Origin: Selaginella moellendorffii
Taxonomy: Eukaryota; Streptophyta; Lycopodiopsida; Selaginellales; Selaginellaceae
Direction: 5' to 3'
DNA: 64,000 nt
Assembly: GCF_000143415.4 (NCBI RefSeq)
Contig: NW_003314405.1
Span: forward strand, 206,282 to 270,281
The notes under the pieces are model-generated. The model worked only from the letters and a program-made list of their open reading frames with translations, was not told the DNA's origin and searched no databases. This document shows positions 20,576 to 30,794 of the stretch, piece by piece. The stretch's first letter is position 1, and each line of letters opens with the position of its first letter. Both the position numbers and the translations under genes were made by a program.

Positions 20576-21844
20576 CTAGTTTGGGAAGCCGAGCTGGCCA
20601 CATCCCGTCCCTACACGTGGCAGCGATCCACTGACTCCCACCATTTGCTCTTCAAAGTTATACTCCACGATGAGCTCCTCTTGCGCTAGGGTTCCAAGCG
20701 AGGACAGGCCCTGGGACGATCCAGTGCTCACGGCTCCCAGGCACACCAGGTGAGAGGGCGTCTCCACCAGGAAATTCAAGGGATCAATCGTCCAGCTCTT
20801 GTTCCCGGCGAAGCGGAGCTCCAGCAGCGGCCCATGCCCATCGATCGTCATGTCGGGCGCTAGGGTATAGCACAGATCCAGCTCGTGGAAGGGCGATGGC
20901 GCCGGCGCCAGGGAGGAGGCATTGGCCATGGCCATCATCGTGCTGCGCAGCCACTGGTACGCCGGATCGACGAGGGCCAGGTAGCGTCTCCCGGTTCCAA
21001 TCGCCAGGCCCTCGGCAAACACGGATTCTTCCAGCGGCGCCGTGACGTTGCCGAATTCGTCGCCGCCGTGGATCGCCATGCCGGTGAGGTGTAGAACAGG
21101 AAGAACGTCTTCGTCCCAGCGCAGCGTTGGGATGTAGCTCATGGGAGCGATGGTTTTGTTGGGAAAAACGTAGTTGGGCTGGCCAACGAAGAAGAATCCT
21201 CGAGGTCTTCCCAGGCAGTAGCCAAAGATCTTGCGGAGATTGAGAGCTTCCAGCCTGCGATGGACGTTGACGACGAGCGAGAGGCGATAGGGGGCGAGTC
21301 CGGCGACTCCTTGGCCCGGGTTTCTTCCGCTAGAGCAGAGGATGGGGACAGTGGTATCGGCCGAGGATGGATCAAGGCCGGGGAGAGGAAGAGAGGTGTT
21401 GAAGGAGAGCTTGAGTGGAGCTTGCGAGGGGAAGACAATCTCGCCATCGCTGGAACCACACGCGGCTGTGGTGGCGTTGCAGCGAATGAATCGATCGGCG
21501 CAGGTGTCTTGCAAGCGCAGGCGGTAGCAGTCTTGGAAAGGGAGGATGATCTGGTTGCAGCTGGAATCGAGTGTGAGATTGACGAGCTGTGGAGGAATGG
21601 GAGTGAAGGCCTCGTCGCTGTCGTGCTCGTTGTTTGGGAAGAAGGTGATAGTGGCAGCGAAAGTTGGCGAGCTCGCGCTTGGATTGGGTGGCAGCACCAT
21701 TGTCACGGGATAGAATCCGGAGGCGTGAGGATCAGAGGGTGGAGGATTTGGAAGGCAGTTGCACTGCGGAGGAGGTGATGGAGCTGGAGCAATGGCGGTG
21801 ACAAGAGCTGGGACCAAGAACAGTAGCAAAGTAAGAGCAGACAT
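20576..21844 (-). CDS. Secreted pepsin-fold protein, TAXi/EDGP-like, probably non-catalytic
   Basis: This is a 422-residue intronless protein with a signal peptide (MSALTLLLFLVPALVTAIA) and a proline-rich start. The middle and C-terminal parts fit the plant xylanase-inhibitor-like branch of pepsin-fold proteins: GVAGLAPYRLSL, a cysteine-rich first lobe, LVCLGAV, and the final EELIVEYNFEEQMVGVS motif. The usual DTGS active site is not seen; the corresponding place reads LTLDSSCNQ. The second DSGT motif is also not recognisable, with LVDPAYQW nearby instead. It is therefore probably a wall-localised inhibitor or binding protein rather than a protease. Divergence is strong, so the family call rests mainly on the C-terminal motifs. 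Confidence 0.7.
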   Translation of the reverse strand: MSALTLLLFLVPALVTAIAPAPSPPPQCNCLPNPPPSDPHASGFYPVTMVLPPNPSASSPTFAATITFFPNNEHDSDEAFTPIPPQLVNLTLDSSCNQIILPFQDCYRLRLQDTCADRFIRCNATTAACGSSDGEIVFPSQAPLKLSFNTSLPLPGLDPSSADTTVPILCSSGRNPGQGVAGLAPYRLSLVVNVHRRLEALNLRKIFGYCLGRPRGFFFVGQPNYVFPNKTIAPMSYIPTLRWDEDVLPVLHLTGMAIHGGDEFGNVTAPLEESVFAEGLAIGTGRRYLALVDPAYQWLRSTMMAMANASSLAPAPSPFHELDLCYTLAPDMTIDGHGPLLELRFAGNKSWTIDPLNFLVETPSHLVCLGAVSTGSSQGLSSLGTLAQEELIVEYNFEEQMVGVSGSLPRVGTGCGQLGFPN

Positions 21845-22348
21845 CTCTAAGTCTCCTTTTTCTTCCTTTTGTTTGCTCTCTTCTTTACCGAATTGGGTGA
21901 CAGTGTCGAAGGAGAATTCCGGGCGTGGAGAATTTTATAGCTGGAAGAACGCATCGGGAGCTCGTGGTAAGCAAGTTGGTGCCATTCTCATCTGGTTTAT
22001 TTGATCACCTACTTCGAATGCTTTGTTTGATCAGGAGGAGCGGGTGTCGGGTTCGCTGCTTCAAAGATTTGCTACAGCAGGAGCGATCGACAAACTCTGC
22101 GATGGGAACAAAAGTTTTGTGTCCCACACGGGTATACGAATGAATCTATGTTTACAATTTTGATAACTTGTTTTGATACAGGTTGCAAACATCATATCCA
22201 GAACACTACACTTCCATGCTTGCGATAGAATGAATTGGAAATCAACTCGAAGCGATGGAAAGTTTGTAAGTTTACAACGGTGTAGAACCGTGAAAGAAGT
22301 AAATTCTCTTTTGTCTTTCTTTTTGTAACTTTTTCGTTTTCGTTTTCG
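21845..22348. other. Intergenic: promoter of the pepsin-fold gene and 3' flank of the next gene
   Basis: Nothing beyond the flanks of the two minus-strand genes is seen. A TTTTCGTTTTCG-like run at about 22330-22348 lies just after the stop of the coiled-coil gene. Confidence 0.4.
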
Positions 22349-23481
22349 TCAGGACCTTCCTCTTGTCACTGTTTGTATCCTCCGGAAGAAAACTGGAGCC
22401 TGGCTGATGCTAAACGTGATGCTCTCACGCATCCATTCCGGAGCGATGTAGCGCAGTGACCCAAGCGCCAAGGACGTGAATTTCACTTCTCTGTCGCCAC
22501 CACAAATCCGGGCAGTGTCGGGGTCAACAACAGGTTCCAGCGAGAACTTGAGACCTTTTTGAAGGAAAAAACGAAGCAACGATCTTAAGTTGATGCCAAC
22601 ACGAAGAAAAAGAAGCAGGGGATTTCACCTGTGGATTGATGGAGGAAAACAAACGCCGCTGAATTGTCATCCTCTACTTCGGTTATTTGCATGTCACTCA
22701 AGAGCTGGAACAGTCTTTGGAGAAACTTGTAGCGATCTTCTCTCGTCCTGTCAGAATGACAGTCTAGAGAAACACCATGAGAAACGAAAAACTAAACGAT
22801 CGTTTTGAGCTTACCCCTCGCTTGAGCCATGAGAAGCTGGTTCCGGTATAGTGCATTCTCTTTCTCCAGCTCTTTCAACCTGGAAGGAAGAATTCCAAAG
22901 ACAATGGAGATTGTGAGTGAAAATGGAAAATGGATTTTCTTACCTTACCATTGTCTCTTCGACTTGAGACTCTTTTACTAGGTGCCGGAGCATTTCGTTC
23001 TCTTCGCGGAGTGTCTCTACTAGCGACTCCGTAGCTGGAACAAACGAAAGACAAAGTTTAAATGGAAATCACAAGAGGAGAGAGAGAGAGAGAGAGAGAG
23101 ACCTTTCGAGTAAGCAGCAGTGCGTAACTTGTGCTCTTCAAACAACTTCTCAGCATTCTCGATCCTCCTGGCCTACAGAGAGAAAAAGAAAGAGCAAGAT
23201 CAGCTTTTCCGCAAACTCGAGAAAAAAAAGAGATTACCTTGTCTCTCTCGTACTTGTCGTAGATCTTATCGTAAGCTCTCTTGAGCTGCAAGTTCCATAG
23301 AAGCAATTAAGCAATCCAAGAAAAAATAAAAATCCAAGAAGGAAATAAAAGAGCTCCTTACCGTGGAAAATGGAGACAAGGAAGAAGAGCCTTGCTGCTG
23401 TGAAGAGTCTGCGTCGCCATTAACTTGGTGATCTTCCCCTTGGGCTTCCATGGAAGAAGCCAATCTAGACCCTCTTGCCAT
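22349..23481 (-). CDS. Coiled-coil protein, possibly TITAN9-like
   Basis: I read seven exons on the minus strand: 23481-23362, 23285-23238, 23172-23103, 23034-22944, 22879-22815, 22763-22629, 22554-22349, giving 244 residues. The 5' splice site of exon 4 uses the second of two overlapping GTAAG motifs, because only that keeps frame. The N-terminus is short and polar, followed by a long charged helix (KRAYDKIYDKYERDKARRI, then LVETLREENEMLRHLVKE) and a compact C-terminal part with LRYIAPEWMRESITFS and PVFFRRI. This layout reminds me of the plant TITAN9 family, known from embryo and endosperm development, but I am not certain. An inner ATG at 23451 is an alternative start. A (GA)n tract lies in intron 3, right at its 5' splice site. 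Confidence 0.7.
23078..23101. repeat. (GA)n microsatellite in a 68-bp intron
   Basis: The tract covers the 5' third of the intron between exons 3 and 4 of the coiled-coil gene. Read on the transcript it is (CU)n directly after the GU. Confidence 0.8.
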
Positions 23482-23816
23482 CTACCTGCATTGCTTCCCC
23501 GGGGGAAAACCCTAGACCAGGATCGCGAGCTGGAATCCAAAGATTTGCGGCTGGGACCAGAGTAGCAGCAGCGCGCAAGAATCTGGCGCCATGTCCACCA
23601 CTGCCCACCAAAAAAAAAATTGAAAATGCCCTGATCCTCAGGAACGTTAGCAGGGAATATTCGCACCTCGTCCTTTTTTCTCTTTTTTCTTTCAAGCTAT
23701 GGTTTTGGTTTGAACAGTCTGGAGCTGGCTCGAGCACCACTCCGCCACTGCTTTCTAGAAAAACCAAACAGAGAGAGAGGAATGAGAGAGGGAGAGAGAA
23801 GATCCACACCTTTGTC

Positions 23817-24853
23817 TCACTGGACGGATTGAAAGGTGTGGAGATCTTTGAGCCTTACGCTGCGAGCGTCGGATTCCTCGGCCAGCCGCTCGAATTCCCG
23901 CCGCATCAAACGCAGGAACTCGAAGAACTCGTTGGTGATGTTGAGGTCGTCGAGTAGATCGACGCTTCTCTTCACGTAAGGGACGCAGTCCAGCACTGAT
24001 CATGCTCTTGTTTTAGTCGAGTTTGGAAGAAAAAACGAGAGAGAGAGAGAGAACTTACTGGCGTATTTGTTGGTGTGCTTGTCTAGACGGATTGTGCACG
24101 AGTATTCGTGATCCGGGTTCTTTGCATTCACTTTGGTGAAGGTGATCTTGATCCCTGAAAGTTTTTCATATTCTCATGTGATGATGAGAAGAAAAATTGA
24201 AGAAGAGGAAGAACTTACCGCTCGCGAAGTCTGCACGGATGCCAAGAATGTCGTTGTAAAACTTGCGAGCGATCTTCTGTGCATTTACTTTCTGCTGTAC
24301 GCGACGCACACGCTCCTCCAGATCTGTGCAAGAGAAATGGTCATTTCTATGAGCACAATTGGAAACTACGTACCTTTTAAGGATTCTTCAGCGACGTGAG
24401 CACAACCTTCTCGTCGTTCTTTCAGCAACTCCAAGCGTTTTGCAAGGTAGATCTTCTTCTCGTTTGCTTGCTCGATCATCTTCTTCAAGGTCTCGTGTTG
24501 CTGCTTCCGGGCAGTAATTTCTGTACAGTGGAAAAGTTCCAACCACCATTGGAAAATAATTCTCGAAAACCAGACCTTTTTCTTTGTGAATTTTTTGCTC
24601 GCTAATCTCACGCAAATGCTGCTTGAGCTGCTCCGATTCCTCTGATCGGACGAGAAATTTAGGGGAAACGAGAACACACAAATCGCTTACCGTGGCCGCC
24701 GCGGCTCACAGATCTCGACATCTCCTGGAGCTCGTCCATGCGCTTCTCGCAAGATCGCTCCCACGCCTCAAACCTGGAGCGCGCCGATCGCACAGTCTCC
24801 ATCACCTGCTGGTGGCGATTGCGAACCCTGGCGCCCTCCGCCATGGTCGCCAT
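23817..24853 (-). CDS. SPC25: Kinetochore protein SPC25 (NDC80 complex)
   Basis: I read six exons on the minus strand: 24853-24691, 24641-24576, 24520-24374, 24323-24219, 24154-24059, 23995-23817, all phase-consistent, giving 251 residues. The N-terminal two thirds form a long coiled coil (QLKQHLREISEQKIHKEK, RKQQHETLKKMIEQANEKK). The C-terminal RWD-type globular domain has the family signature GIKITFTKVN, then HEYSCTIRLD, then MLDCVPYV, then a final helix (FFEFLRLMRREFERLAEE). SPC25 pairs with SPC24 to tie the NDC80 complex to the inner kinetochore. An ATG at 24844 is an alternative start three codons in. The gene is head-to-head with ATP12. Confidence 0.85.
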
Positions 24854-25020
24854 TCCCTCGCTCGGGGCTTTCAAACAAAAAACCCCACTGTGGATATTCC
24901 GTCATCTAGGACGCTATATAAGAGTACATTTCGTTAGCGTGGTGGATATTCCGCTGGTAGGGTGGATATACCGCTGGCTGAGCAGCCACTTAAAAATGTA
25001 GCGAAGCTCAAGCTTTGGCG
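24854..25020. promoter_or_regulatory. 167-bp bidirectional promoter between SPC25 and ATP12 with a triple motif
   Basis: Three copies of GTGGATAT(T/A)CCG lie at 24890-24901, 24942-24953 and 24962-24973; the last two are 20 bp apart and both continue into CTGG. A TATA-like CTATATAAG is at about 24913. Both ATGs are within 60-170 bp, so 5' UTRs must be short or overlap the motif. Confidence 0.6.
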
Positions 25021-26213
25021 ATGGCGCTGGCACTGCGGCCCGGCGGGACGAGGCCTGGAAAGTTAGGGTTAGGGTTTGGGGCAGCATGGGCGAGGCGATG
25101 GTCCTCCACGGCGGAGGAGGAAAGCGTCCAGTTGCCAGAGAAGGCGGGGGGATCGGGCTCTGGCGGGAGCGTCGGGCCGCGATTCTACAAGCATGCTCGG
25201 ATGCGCCCCAGCGACGATGGGCATTACGTGGTAATGCTGGATCGATTCACGCTCAAGACGCCCAAGAAGAATCCCGTGTCTGTGCCAACGCCCGGATTGG
25301 CGCTCGCGATCGCGGCGGAATGGGAGTGGCAGGTAAGCAAGCACACCGTTTGAATTCTTGGAATTTCTTGAGTTCTTGCGAGAGAGGAAGGGAGCGAAAT
25401 TTTTCCAAAGAGACTTCTTTGCAACTTTGTTGATTGAGATAGAACTTTTAGAGGAGAGGAATGCCTGGAGTTTATTAAAATGCGAGTCTCCACTGCAGAC
25501 TTGGTGACCACCATTTGACATCGGGGCATTTTTCCAGACCAAATCAGGAATCCGGCCGTTTACCATGCCGCTCATGAAGCTCGCCGCTACTACCATCGAT
25601 CGACTTCCAGATTTCAGAGAGAATGTCATCGAGAATTTGCTCAAGTATTCTCACGCGGACTCAGTTTACTGCCGTGCTCCAGAGACTGAGCCTCTCTCTC
25701 GTAAGTCATACAGAAAACTTGAAACGAGATTCACTCACCGTTTTTTTTCTTGGTTTCTTCCTAGACAAACAGGCTCAGCAGTGGGATCCTCTTGTAAAAT
25801 GGATCGAGGGAAAGATTGGAGCGAAGCCATCCGTGACGTCGAGCATTTTGATCGGCAAACAGCCCAAGGAAGTACTCGACGCATACAAGAAAATTCTCGG
25901 CGATTTTAACAACTGGGAACTCTCGGCTGTGGATCAACTGACTGCTTCCGCTCGTTCTCTGGTCATCGCCTTGGCGATTATAGACGGACGCCTCGACGTG
26001 GAGAAAGCCATGAAAGCCATTCGCGTGGATGAAGACTTCCAGGTACGGCGAAAATCTTTTTTCTTCCTTTCGGGTGATAGCATTTGTGATGGTCTTTTTT
26101 TCTTCCAGATTGCCAAATGGGGACTGGTTGAAGGTGGTCACGACATTGATATCTCGGATCTTCGAGTTCGCATCACCGCGGCTTCCATTTTTCACAGGCT
26201 ACTCCAGATGTAG
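25021..26213 (+). CDS. ATPAF2: ATP synthase F1 assembly factor 2 (ATP12), mitochondrial
   Basis: I read four exons: 25021-25332, 25538-25700, 25765-26042, 26109-26213, giving 285 residues. The N-terminus is an Arg-rich mitochondrial presequence (RPGGTRPG…AWARRWSS). The ATP12 chaperone domain follows: RFYKHA, VMLDRFTLKTPKK, IAAEWEWQ, SGIRPFTMPLMKLAAT, then WDPLVKWIEGKIG and the C-terminal DEDFQIAKWGLVEGGHD. ATP12 binds unassembled alpha subunits of the F1 ATPase and prevents their aggregation. The length matches plant homologues. The first ATG at 25021 is chosen; a preceding in-frame TTG is not a plausible start. The shared short promoter with SPC25 suggests proliferation-linked expression, which is only inference. 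Confidence 0.9.
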
Positions 26214-26442
26214 CGATTGATAAAAGGTAGAAACTTCAAAGGTAATAACTCCGACCTTTTCGAAAAGGATCGATTCGAGGGGTTTTTAAAGTGTTCTAAG
26301 TGTAACCCAATGTCTCTTGAGGATCTTCTTATCGCCATAGTCTGTTGGTGCTGCTCAAAGAGAAAGAAAACTATCGAGTTGGAGTGTCTGGAGATGGCGT
26401 TCGAACCACGATCGCGTGGCCGTGTTCTTGAAAGCCATCAAC

Positions 26443-27945
26443 TCAAAGCTGAGTAGTACACAAGTTTGACAGCAAAACGAAAGACCCACCATCCAGTAAC
26501 TTCGTGTTCTTTGCGAAGAGTTTGTCTAAAAGTTTATGTTGTTGGCACTTGGAAGAAACGAGCAAACACGTCCATTCCAAAGCATCAGGGACAAAGGGCA
26601 TGTTTTTAACAAGATCCAGCGCAGAATCAAAGCGTCCAGCGCGAGCTAGCAAGTCTACGATGCAGCAGTAGTGTTGCTTCTGGGGTTTCAATCCAAAGTC
26701 GTGGATCATGGAGACGAAGTAGCGGCGAGCTTGGAAGATCTTGCCACCATCGCTGCAAGCCACCAAGAGCGAGACAAAGCACGCCTCGTCTGGGAGCCGG
26801 GTCATTGTGAGTAGATCGAAACTTGTGGAAACATCTTGAAAAGAAGATGGTAGTTTTGTTTTGCTGAAAGAATAAGAAGCCAGGAGTGTTCCCCAGGAGA
26901 TTATATCCCTCTCGGGCATCCGATCAAACAACGTTTTTGTTCTTTCTCTATGGCCAACTTGGGCATATGCCGCAAGGATAGAATTCCAGCAAGCCACATT
27001 TCGTTCCGGAATCTCGTAAAAGATCTCCATCGCACGATTAACCTCACCTTTCTGACCGTAAAGAGAGAGTATCGTGCCCCACGAAACAAGATCCCACTCG
27101 GGCATCTGGTTAAATATTCCCAAAGCCGGCTCAAGATACCCTGAAAGGGCATATGCCAAAAGAAAAGAACTCCAAGAGATTAAATCTCTTTGAGGCATTT
27201 GAGAAAAGAGGCACTTTGCATTCTCAACACGTCCATTGTGGGCATACACAGTCAGCATTGCATTGTACGACACAAGGTTCCATTCGGGCATGGCCCAAAA
27301 GAATATCCCCTCCGAGCCATTAACATCCCGCCGTTGCCCGTACGCCACGAGCATCGAGCACCAGGCCACGATATTGTGGCCAGGCATCCGATCGTACAAC
27401 TCCTTCGCCTCGATGCCGTACTGGGAGCTCCGGCTGTACGCAGCGAGCATGGAATTCCACGACACAAGGTTCCGTACGGGCATCTCGTGGAATATTCTCT
27501 CGGCTTCTTGTGTGTGGCCGGATTGAGAGAATGCGGCTAGCATCGACGTCCAGGAGACGAGATTCCACTCCGGCATGGAGGAATATATCTTCTTTGCTTT
27601 GGGAATATGCCCATACTGGGCATATGCGGAGAGGAGCGAGGTCCAGGAGACCACGTTTCTCTGCGGCATTTCATCGAATATTATTTGAGCGCATTGGAAT
27701 CTCCCTTGGGCAGCGTACGCTGCCAGCATAGAGCTCCACGACACGATGCTTCTCTCGGGCATCTCCTCGAATATCCACTTTGCTTGTTCCAGATGCCCGT
27801 TCTGGGAATATGCCGATAGCATCGCATTCCACAAGACGAGATCGCGGTGTGGGAATGAGTCGAAGAGATCTTTGCATTGCCGGACGTCGCCATTTCTGGA
27901 GTGGGCAGTGACGAGATTCGTACAAGAGACCAGATCGACGGCCAT
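26443..27945 (-). CDS. PLS-type PPR protein made of S repeats, no DYW
   Basis: This is a 500-residue intronless protein built of about eleven 31-residue S-type repeats, each with the MPERN(V/L)VSW(T/N)SMLAAYAQ pattern, followed by an E-like end (KQHYCCIVDLLARAGRFDSAL, EWTCLLVSSKCQQH) that stops without E+ or DYW. Such all-S arrays are typical of early land-plant PPR expansions. No presequence is obvious at the N-terminus (MAVDLVSCTNLVTAHSRNGD), so targeting is unclear and the true start could be further upstream in an unseen exon. It may act as an RNA-binding factor that needs a separate DYW partner; that is inference. Confidence 0.85.
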   Translation of the reverse strand: MAVDLVSCTNLVTAHSRNGDVRQCKDLFDSFPHRDLVLWNAMLSAYSQNGHLEQAKWIFEEMPERSIVSWSSMLAAYAAQGRFQCAQIIFDEMPQRNVVSWTSLLSAYAQYGHIPKAKKIYSSMPEWNLVSWTSMLAAFSQSGHTQEAERIFHEMPVRNLVSWNSMLAAYSRSSQYGIEAKELYDRMPGHNIVAWCSMLVAYGQRRDVNGSEGIFFWAMPEWNLVSYNAMLTVYAHNGRVENAKCLFSQMPQRDLISWSSFLLAYALSGYLEPALGIFNQMPEWDLVSWGTILSLYGQKGEVNRAMEIFYEIPERNVACWNSILAAYAQVGHRERTKTLFDRMPERDIISWGTLLASYSFSKTKLPSSFQDVSTSFDLLTMTRLPDEACFVSLLVACSDGGKIFQARRYFVSMIHDFGLKPQKQHYCCIVDLLARAGRFDSALDLVKNMPFVPDALEWTCLLVSSKCQQHKLLDKLFAKNTKLLDGGSFVLLSNLCTTQL

Positions 27946-28265
27946 GGTCTGGTGTTGCTTTAAATTCCACCATTGGATCTAGGGTTCTTGGGAACGATGC
28001 TCTCTGCGAGGGTGTCGCGCGGCGCCTAAGCGCGCATCCCTGTGGCTCGTTCCTAGATCCAAAGGACCAATGGTCCAGCGGCCAGACAACCGTAGTTCTT
28101 CCTTCACGGGACGATTGCGAGCTCCAGTGCTTTTGCCCTACTACAGGAAGCTCATACTCTCGATTCTTGGCATCGCAACTAGCGCTAGCGATCAATGGTT
28201 TCGCTCTGTGCTTTACTGATGCCCACAGCGAAGTCGCCTCTGATTTCCAGCAGTAGCGCCGCTCA
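27946..28265. promoter_or_regulatory. Intergenic region between two divergent PPR genes
   Basis: The 320 bp must serve both PPR genes. There is no clear TATA box; it includes a GCGCGGCGCC-rich patch near 28016-28028. Confidence 0.4.
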
Positions 28266-30083
28266 ATGGCTTCTTCTGCCCTACACACGAGGCTACACTT
28301 GCGAGATCTCGATCAATCGAAGAAACCCATTGTTCTAGCCATGCCCTTCTCTGTTCCAGGAGCTCCCGGAGGGAAAGATCTCAAATGCGGAGCTGCCGTA
28401 TTTGATCAGCCCGCGCTGCCCTTGATCCGAGAGCCGCGCCCTCGCATTCGTGAGCTTCACGATGCCGTGAGGATCAATCTCCTGCCTGGCGCCCGTGCCG
28501 AATTCTCGGCTTACTCCTGGTTCCTCCAAGAATGTGGCAGACTCAATGCCCTCGCGGCGGGCAAGCTCGTCCACGCTCACATTCGATCGATGCGGCTGGA
28601 ACACGACCGATTTCTTGGCAATCTCGTGGTGGATATGTATGGACGGTGTGGGCGATTGGATGAGGCGGCCGCGGCGTTCCAAGAGATCCACGAGAAGAAT
28701 GTATTCTCCTGGAACATCTGGATTGGAGCAAATGCCATGAATGGGCAATCCATGGCGGCACTGGAGCTCCTCAAGAAAATGGAGCTACACGGTATCAAGG
28801 CCACTAGGGTTACGTTCTTGAATGCTCTATCGGCATGCGCCGCCCCGGAGCTCCTCGCCCAGGCGCGATCGATCGTCGAGAAGATCACTGCCGCTGGAAT
28901 GGATCGCGACGTCCTCGTCGCCACGGCCGTGGTGAGCGCGTACGCGCGATGTGGCGCCATGGCCAGCGCCAGGGAGGTCTTCGATGCCATGCCCGCCCGA
29001 AATATCGTCTCCTGGAACGCGATGATCGAGGCCTACGCGCAGCACGGCCGAGGCGCCGACGCGATCGCGGTATTTCGGCTCTTGGAGCTGGAAGGTACGT
29101 TCCAAGCGAACAAGATCACATTCCTGGCACTGATCGAGGCTTGTTCTTGCTCCTGGCAGGGAAATCTCGGTACCGGGAGGCTCTTTCACCATCGCGCCAT
29201 TGCCAGTGGCTTCCATACGGACGAATCTCTCAAGAACAGCCTGGTCAACATGTACTCCAAGTGTGGCAGCGTGGAAGAGGCGAGACAAGTCTTCGATTCC
29301 ATCGCTCCCAGGACAGCGATCTCCTGCAGCGTGATGATCACGACCCTGGCACAGAATGGCTTCTATCGAGAGGCGCTAGAGCTCTACCGGGAGATGCAAG
29401 AAGAGGGACTGGAGTCCAACAACATGACGTTCCTTAGCTTGCTGGAAGCCAGCGCCCATCTCACGGCCTTGGGCCAGGGACGAAGAATCCACGCCAGTAT
29501 CATCGACTATGGGCTCGCCAGAGACCTCTTGATCCAGACAGCGCTCGTCTACATGTATGGGAAGTGTGCTAGCTTGGACGAGGCAAGGGAGGTGTTTGAG
29601 AGCATGGAAAGGAAGAATGTGGTGGCCTGGACGTCGATCATCGCTGCTTACTCCCAGCACGGCCACTGCGAAGAATCGCTGGAGCTCTTCCGGAGGATGG
29701 CTCTCGATGGGGTGATGCCCAACGAGGTGACTTATGGAACGCTCTTGTCTACGTGTAGCCACGCTGGGCTCGTGGACGAGGCCTACGACAACTTTGTGGA
29801 GATGAAGAACCCCAGGTTGACGCACTATAGGTGCATGGTGGATGCGCTTGGGCGAGCCGGGAAGCTGGACGAGGCCGAGGATCTCTTGAACAACATGCCC
29901 TTTGAGCCGGACTCGGTAGCGTGGGTGCTCTTCTTGGGAGCTTGTAAGACGCACGGCAGCATCGAGAGGGGCTCTCGGGCAGCGGAGAGCATCCGCGAGG
30001 TGGCTCCGGAATCGGTGAGTGCTGGTCCGTTTGTGATGGTTTCTAATATGTATGGCTTTTCACGAGTTTGTGTCGCGGGATGA
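28266..30083 (+). CDS. PLS-class PPR protein with broken C-terminus
   Basis: This is a 605-residue frame with a weakly basic N-terminus, then canonical P-L-S repeats (LVVDMYGRCGRLDEA, MPARNIVSWNAMIEAYAQHG, LVYMYGKCASLDEAREVF) and the E motif (HYRCMVDALGRAGKLDEAEDLL, AWVLFLGACKTHG). After GPFVMVSNMY the frame shifts out of the normal E region and ends in FSRVCVAG. Remnants of E+ and DYW lie downstream in other frames (30084-30551). In relatives the same protein would continue into a cytidine deaminase domain for organelle C-to-U editing. Here the deaminase is uncoupled, so it is either a truncated RNA-binding protein or a pseudogene in the making. Confidence 0.8.
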   Translation: MASSALHTRLHLRDLDQSKKPIVLAMPFSVPGAPGGKDLKCGAAVFDQPALPLIREPRPRIRELHDAVRINLLPGARAEFSAYSWFLQECGRLNALAAGKLVHAHIRSMRLEHDRFLGNLVVDMYGRCGRLDEAAAAFQEIHEKNVFSWNIWIGANAMNGQSMAALELLKKMELHGIKATRVTFLNALSACAAPELLAQARSIVEKITAAGMDRDVLVATAVVSAYARCGAMASAREVFDAMPARNIVSWNAMIEAYAQHGRGADAIAVFRLLELEGTFQANKITFLALIEACSCSWQGNLGTGRLFHHRAIASGFHTDESLKNSLVNMYSKCGSVEEARQVFDSIAPRTAISCSVMITTLAQNGFYREALELYREMQEEGLESNNMTFLSLLEASAHLTALGQGRRIHASIIDYGLARDLLIQTALVYMYGKCASLDEAREVFESMERKNVVAWTSIIAAYSQHGHCEESLELFRRMALDGVMPNEVTYGTLLSTCSHAGLVDEAYDNFVEMKNPRLTHYRCMVDALGRAGKLDEAEDLLNNMPFEPDSVAWVLFLGACKTHGSIERGSRAAESIREVAPESVSAGPFVMVSNMYGFSRVCVAG

Positions 30084-30310
30084 TTCTTGTGGTGGAGTTA
30101 CAGAGATTGATACACGAGATGAAGTGTACTGTAAGACACAGGGCAGCATTGAGAGAGGCCCTCGGGTAGCGGAGAGCTTCCGCGAGGTGGCTCCGGAATC
30201 GGTGAGTGCTGGTCCGTTTGTGATGGTTTCTAATATCTATGTAGGCGATGCTGTGCACGAGTTCGTGTCGCGGGATGATTCTCACTCTTGCAGAGGTTGA
30301 TACGCGAGAT
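29945..30310 (+). repeat. 187-bp tandem duplication at the PPR gene's 3' end
   Basis: TAAGAC(G/A)CA(C/G)GGCAGCAT starts unit 1 at 29945 and unit 2 at 30132. Both contain GAGGTGGCTCCGGAATCGG, GGTCCGTTTGTGATGGTTTC and TCGTG(T)CGCGGGATGATTCT. Units have diverged by point changes, and unit 1 lacks several bases after TCTAATATGTATG. Confidence 0.85.
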
Positions 30311-30551
30311 GCGTGATCATTTGGGATGTGTTCCTTATACCACCGGTGTTCTTCACGACGTCAGCCAGGAGCAAAAGGAAGAGATGGTCAAGCATCACAG
30401 CGAGAAGTCGGTGATTGCGTTTGGATTGATCAGCACTGTGCCAGGGACGACCATCCGGGTAATGAAGAACTTGAGAGTTTCTTTGGATTGTCACACTTGT
30501 TTCAGGTGCATTTCCAGGATTTCCAAGAGGAAGATTATTTTGTGTGATTGA
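30084..30551 (+). pseudogene. Detached E+/DYW deaminase remnant
   Basis: Frames here encode VHEFVSRDDSH (E+ region) and then a DYW core with VLHDVSQEQKEEM, the HSEK zinc/catalytic motif, IAFGLI and IRVMKNLRV. The CGDCH zinc motif expected next reads SLDCHTC. The frame stops at IILCD, before the final RFHHF…DYW segment. It is out of frame with the 605-residue PPR ORF because of the tandem duplication and small deletions. Confidence 0.8.
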
Positions 30552-30794
30552 TCACTTTACTTGCTGCTGCAAAGGCTACTGATAAGTTTAGAGGCATCTA
30601 ATTTCAATGCCAAGTAATTTTCCAGATTTTTACGTTCACTAGACACTAGATCGTGGGCAAAGTATTCGTCCCATCATACATTATTGACGTAGAAATTGGT
30701 TCCAGGCTAGAGTCCAAAGGAACTACCCGACATTGAGAAAAAGATAAATCATGACGAAATTATCAAACAAAAGCTCTAATTTTTCAAGCAAAAA

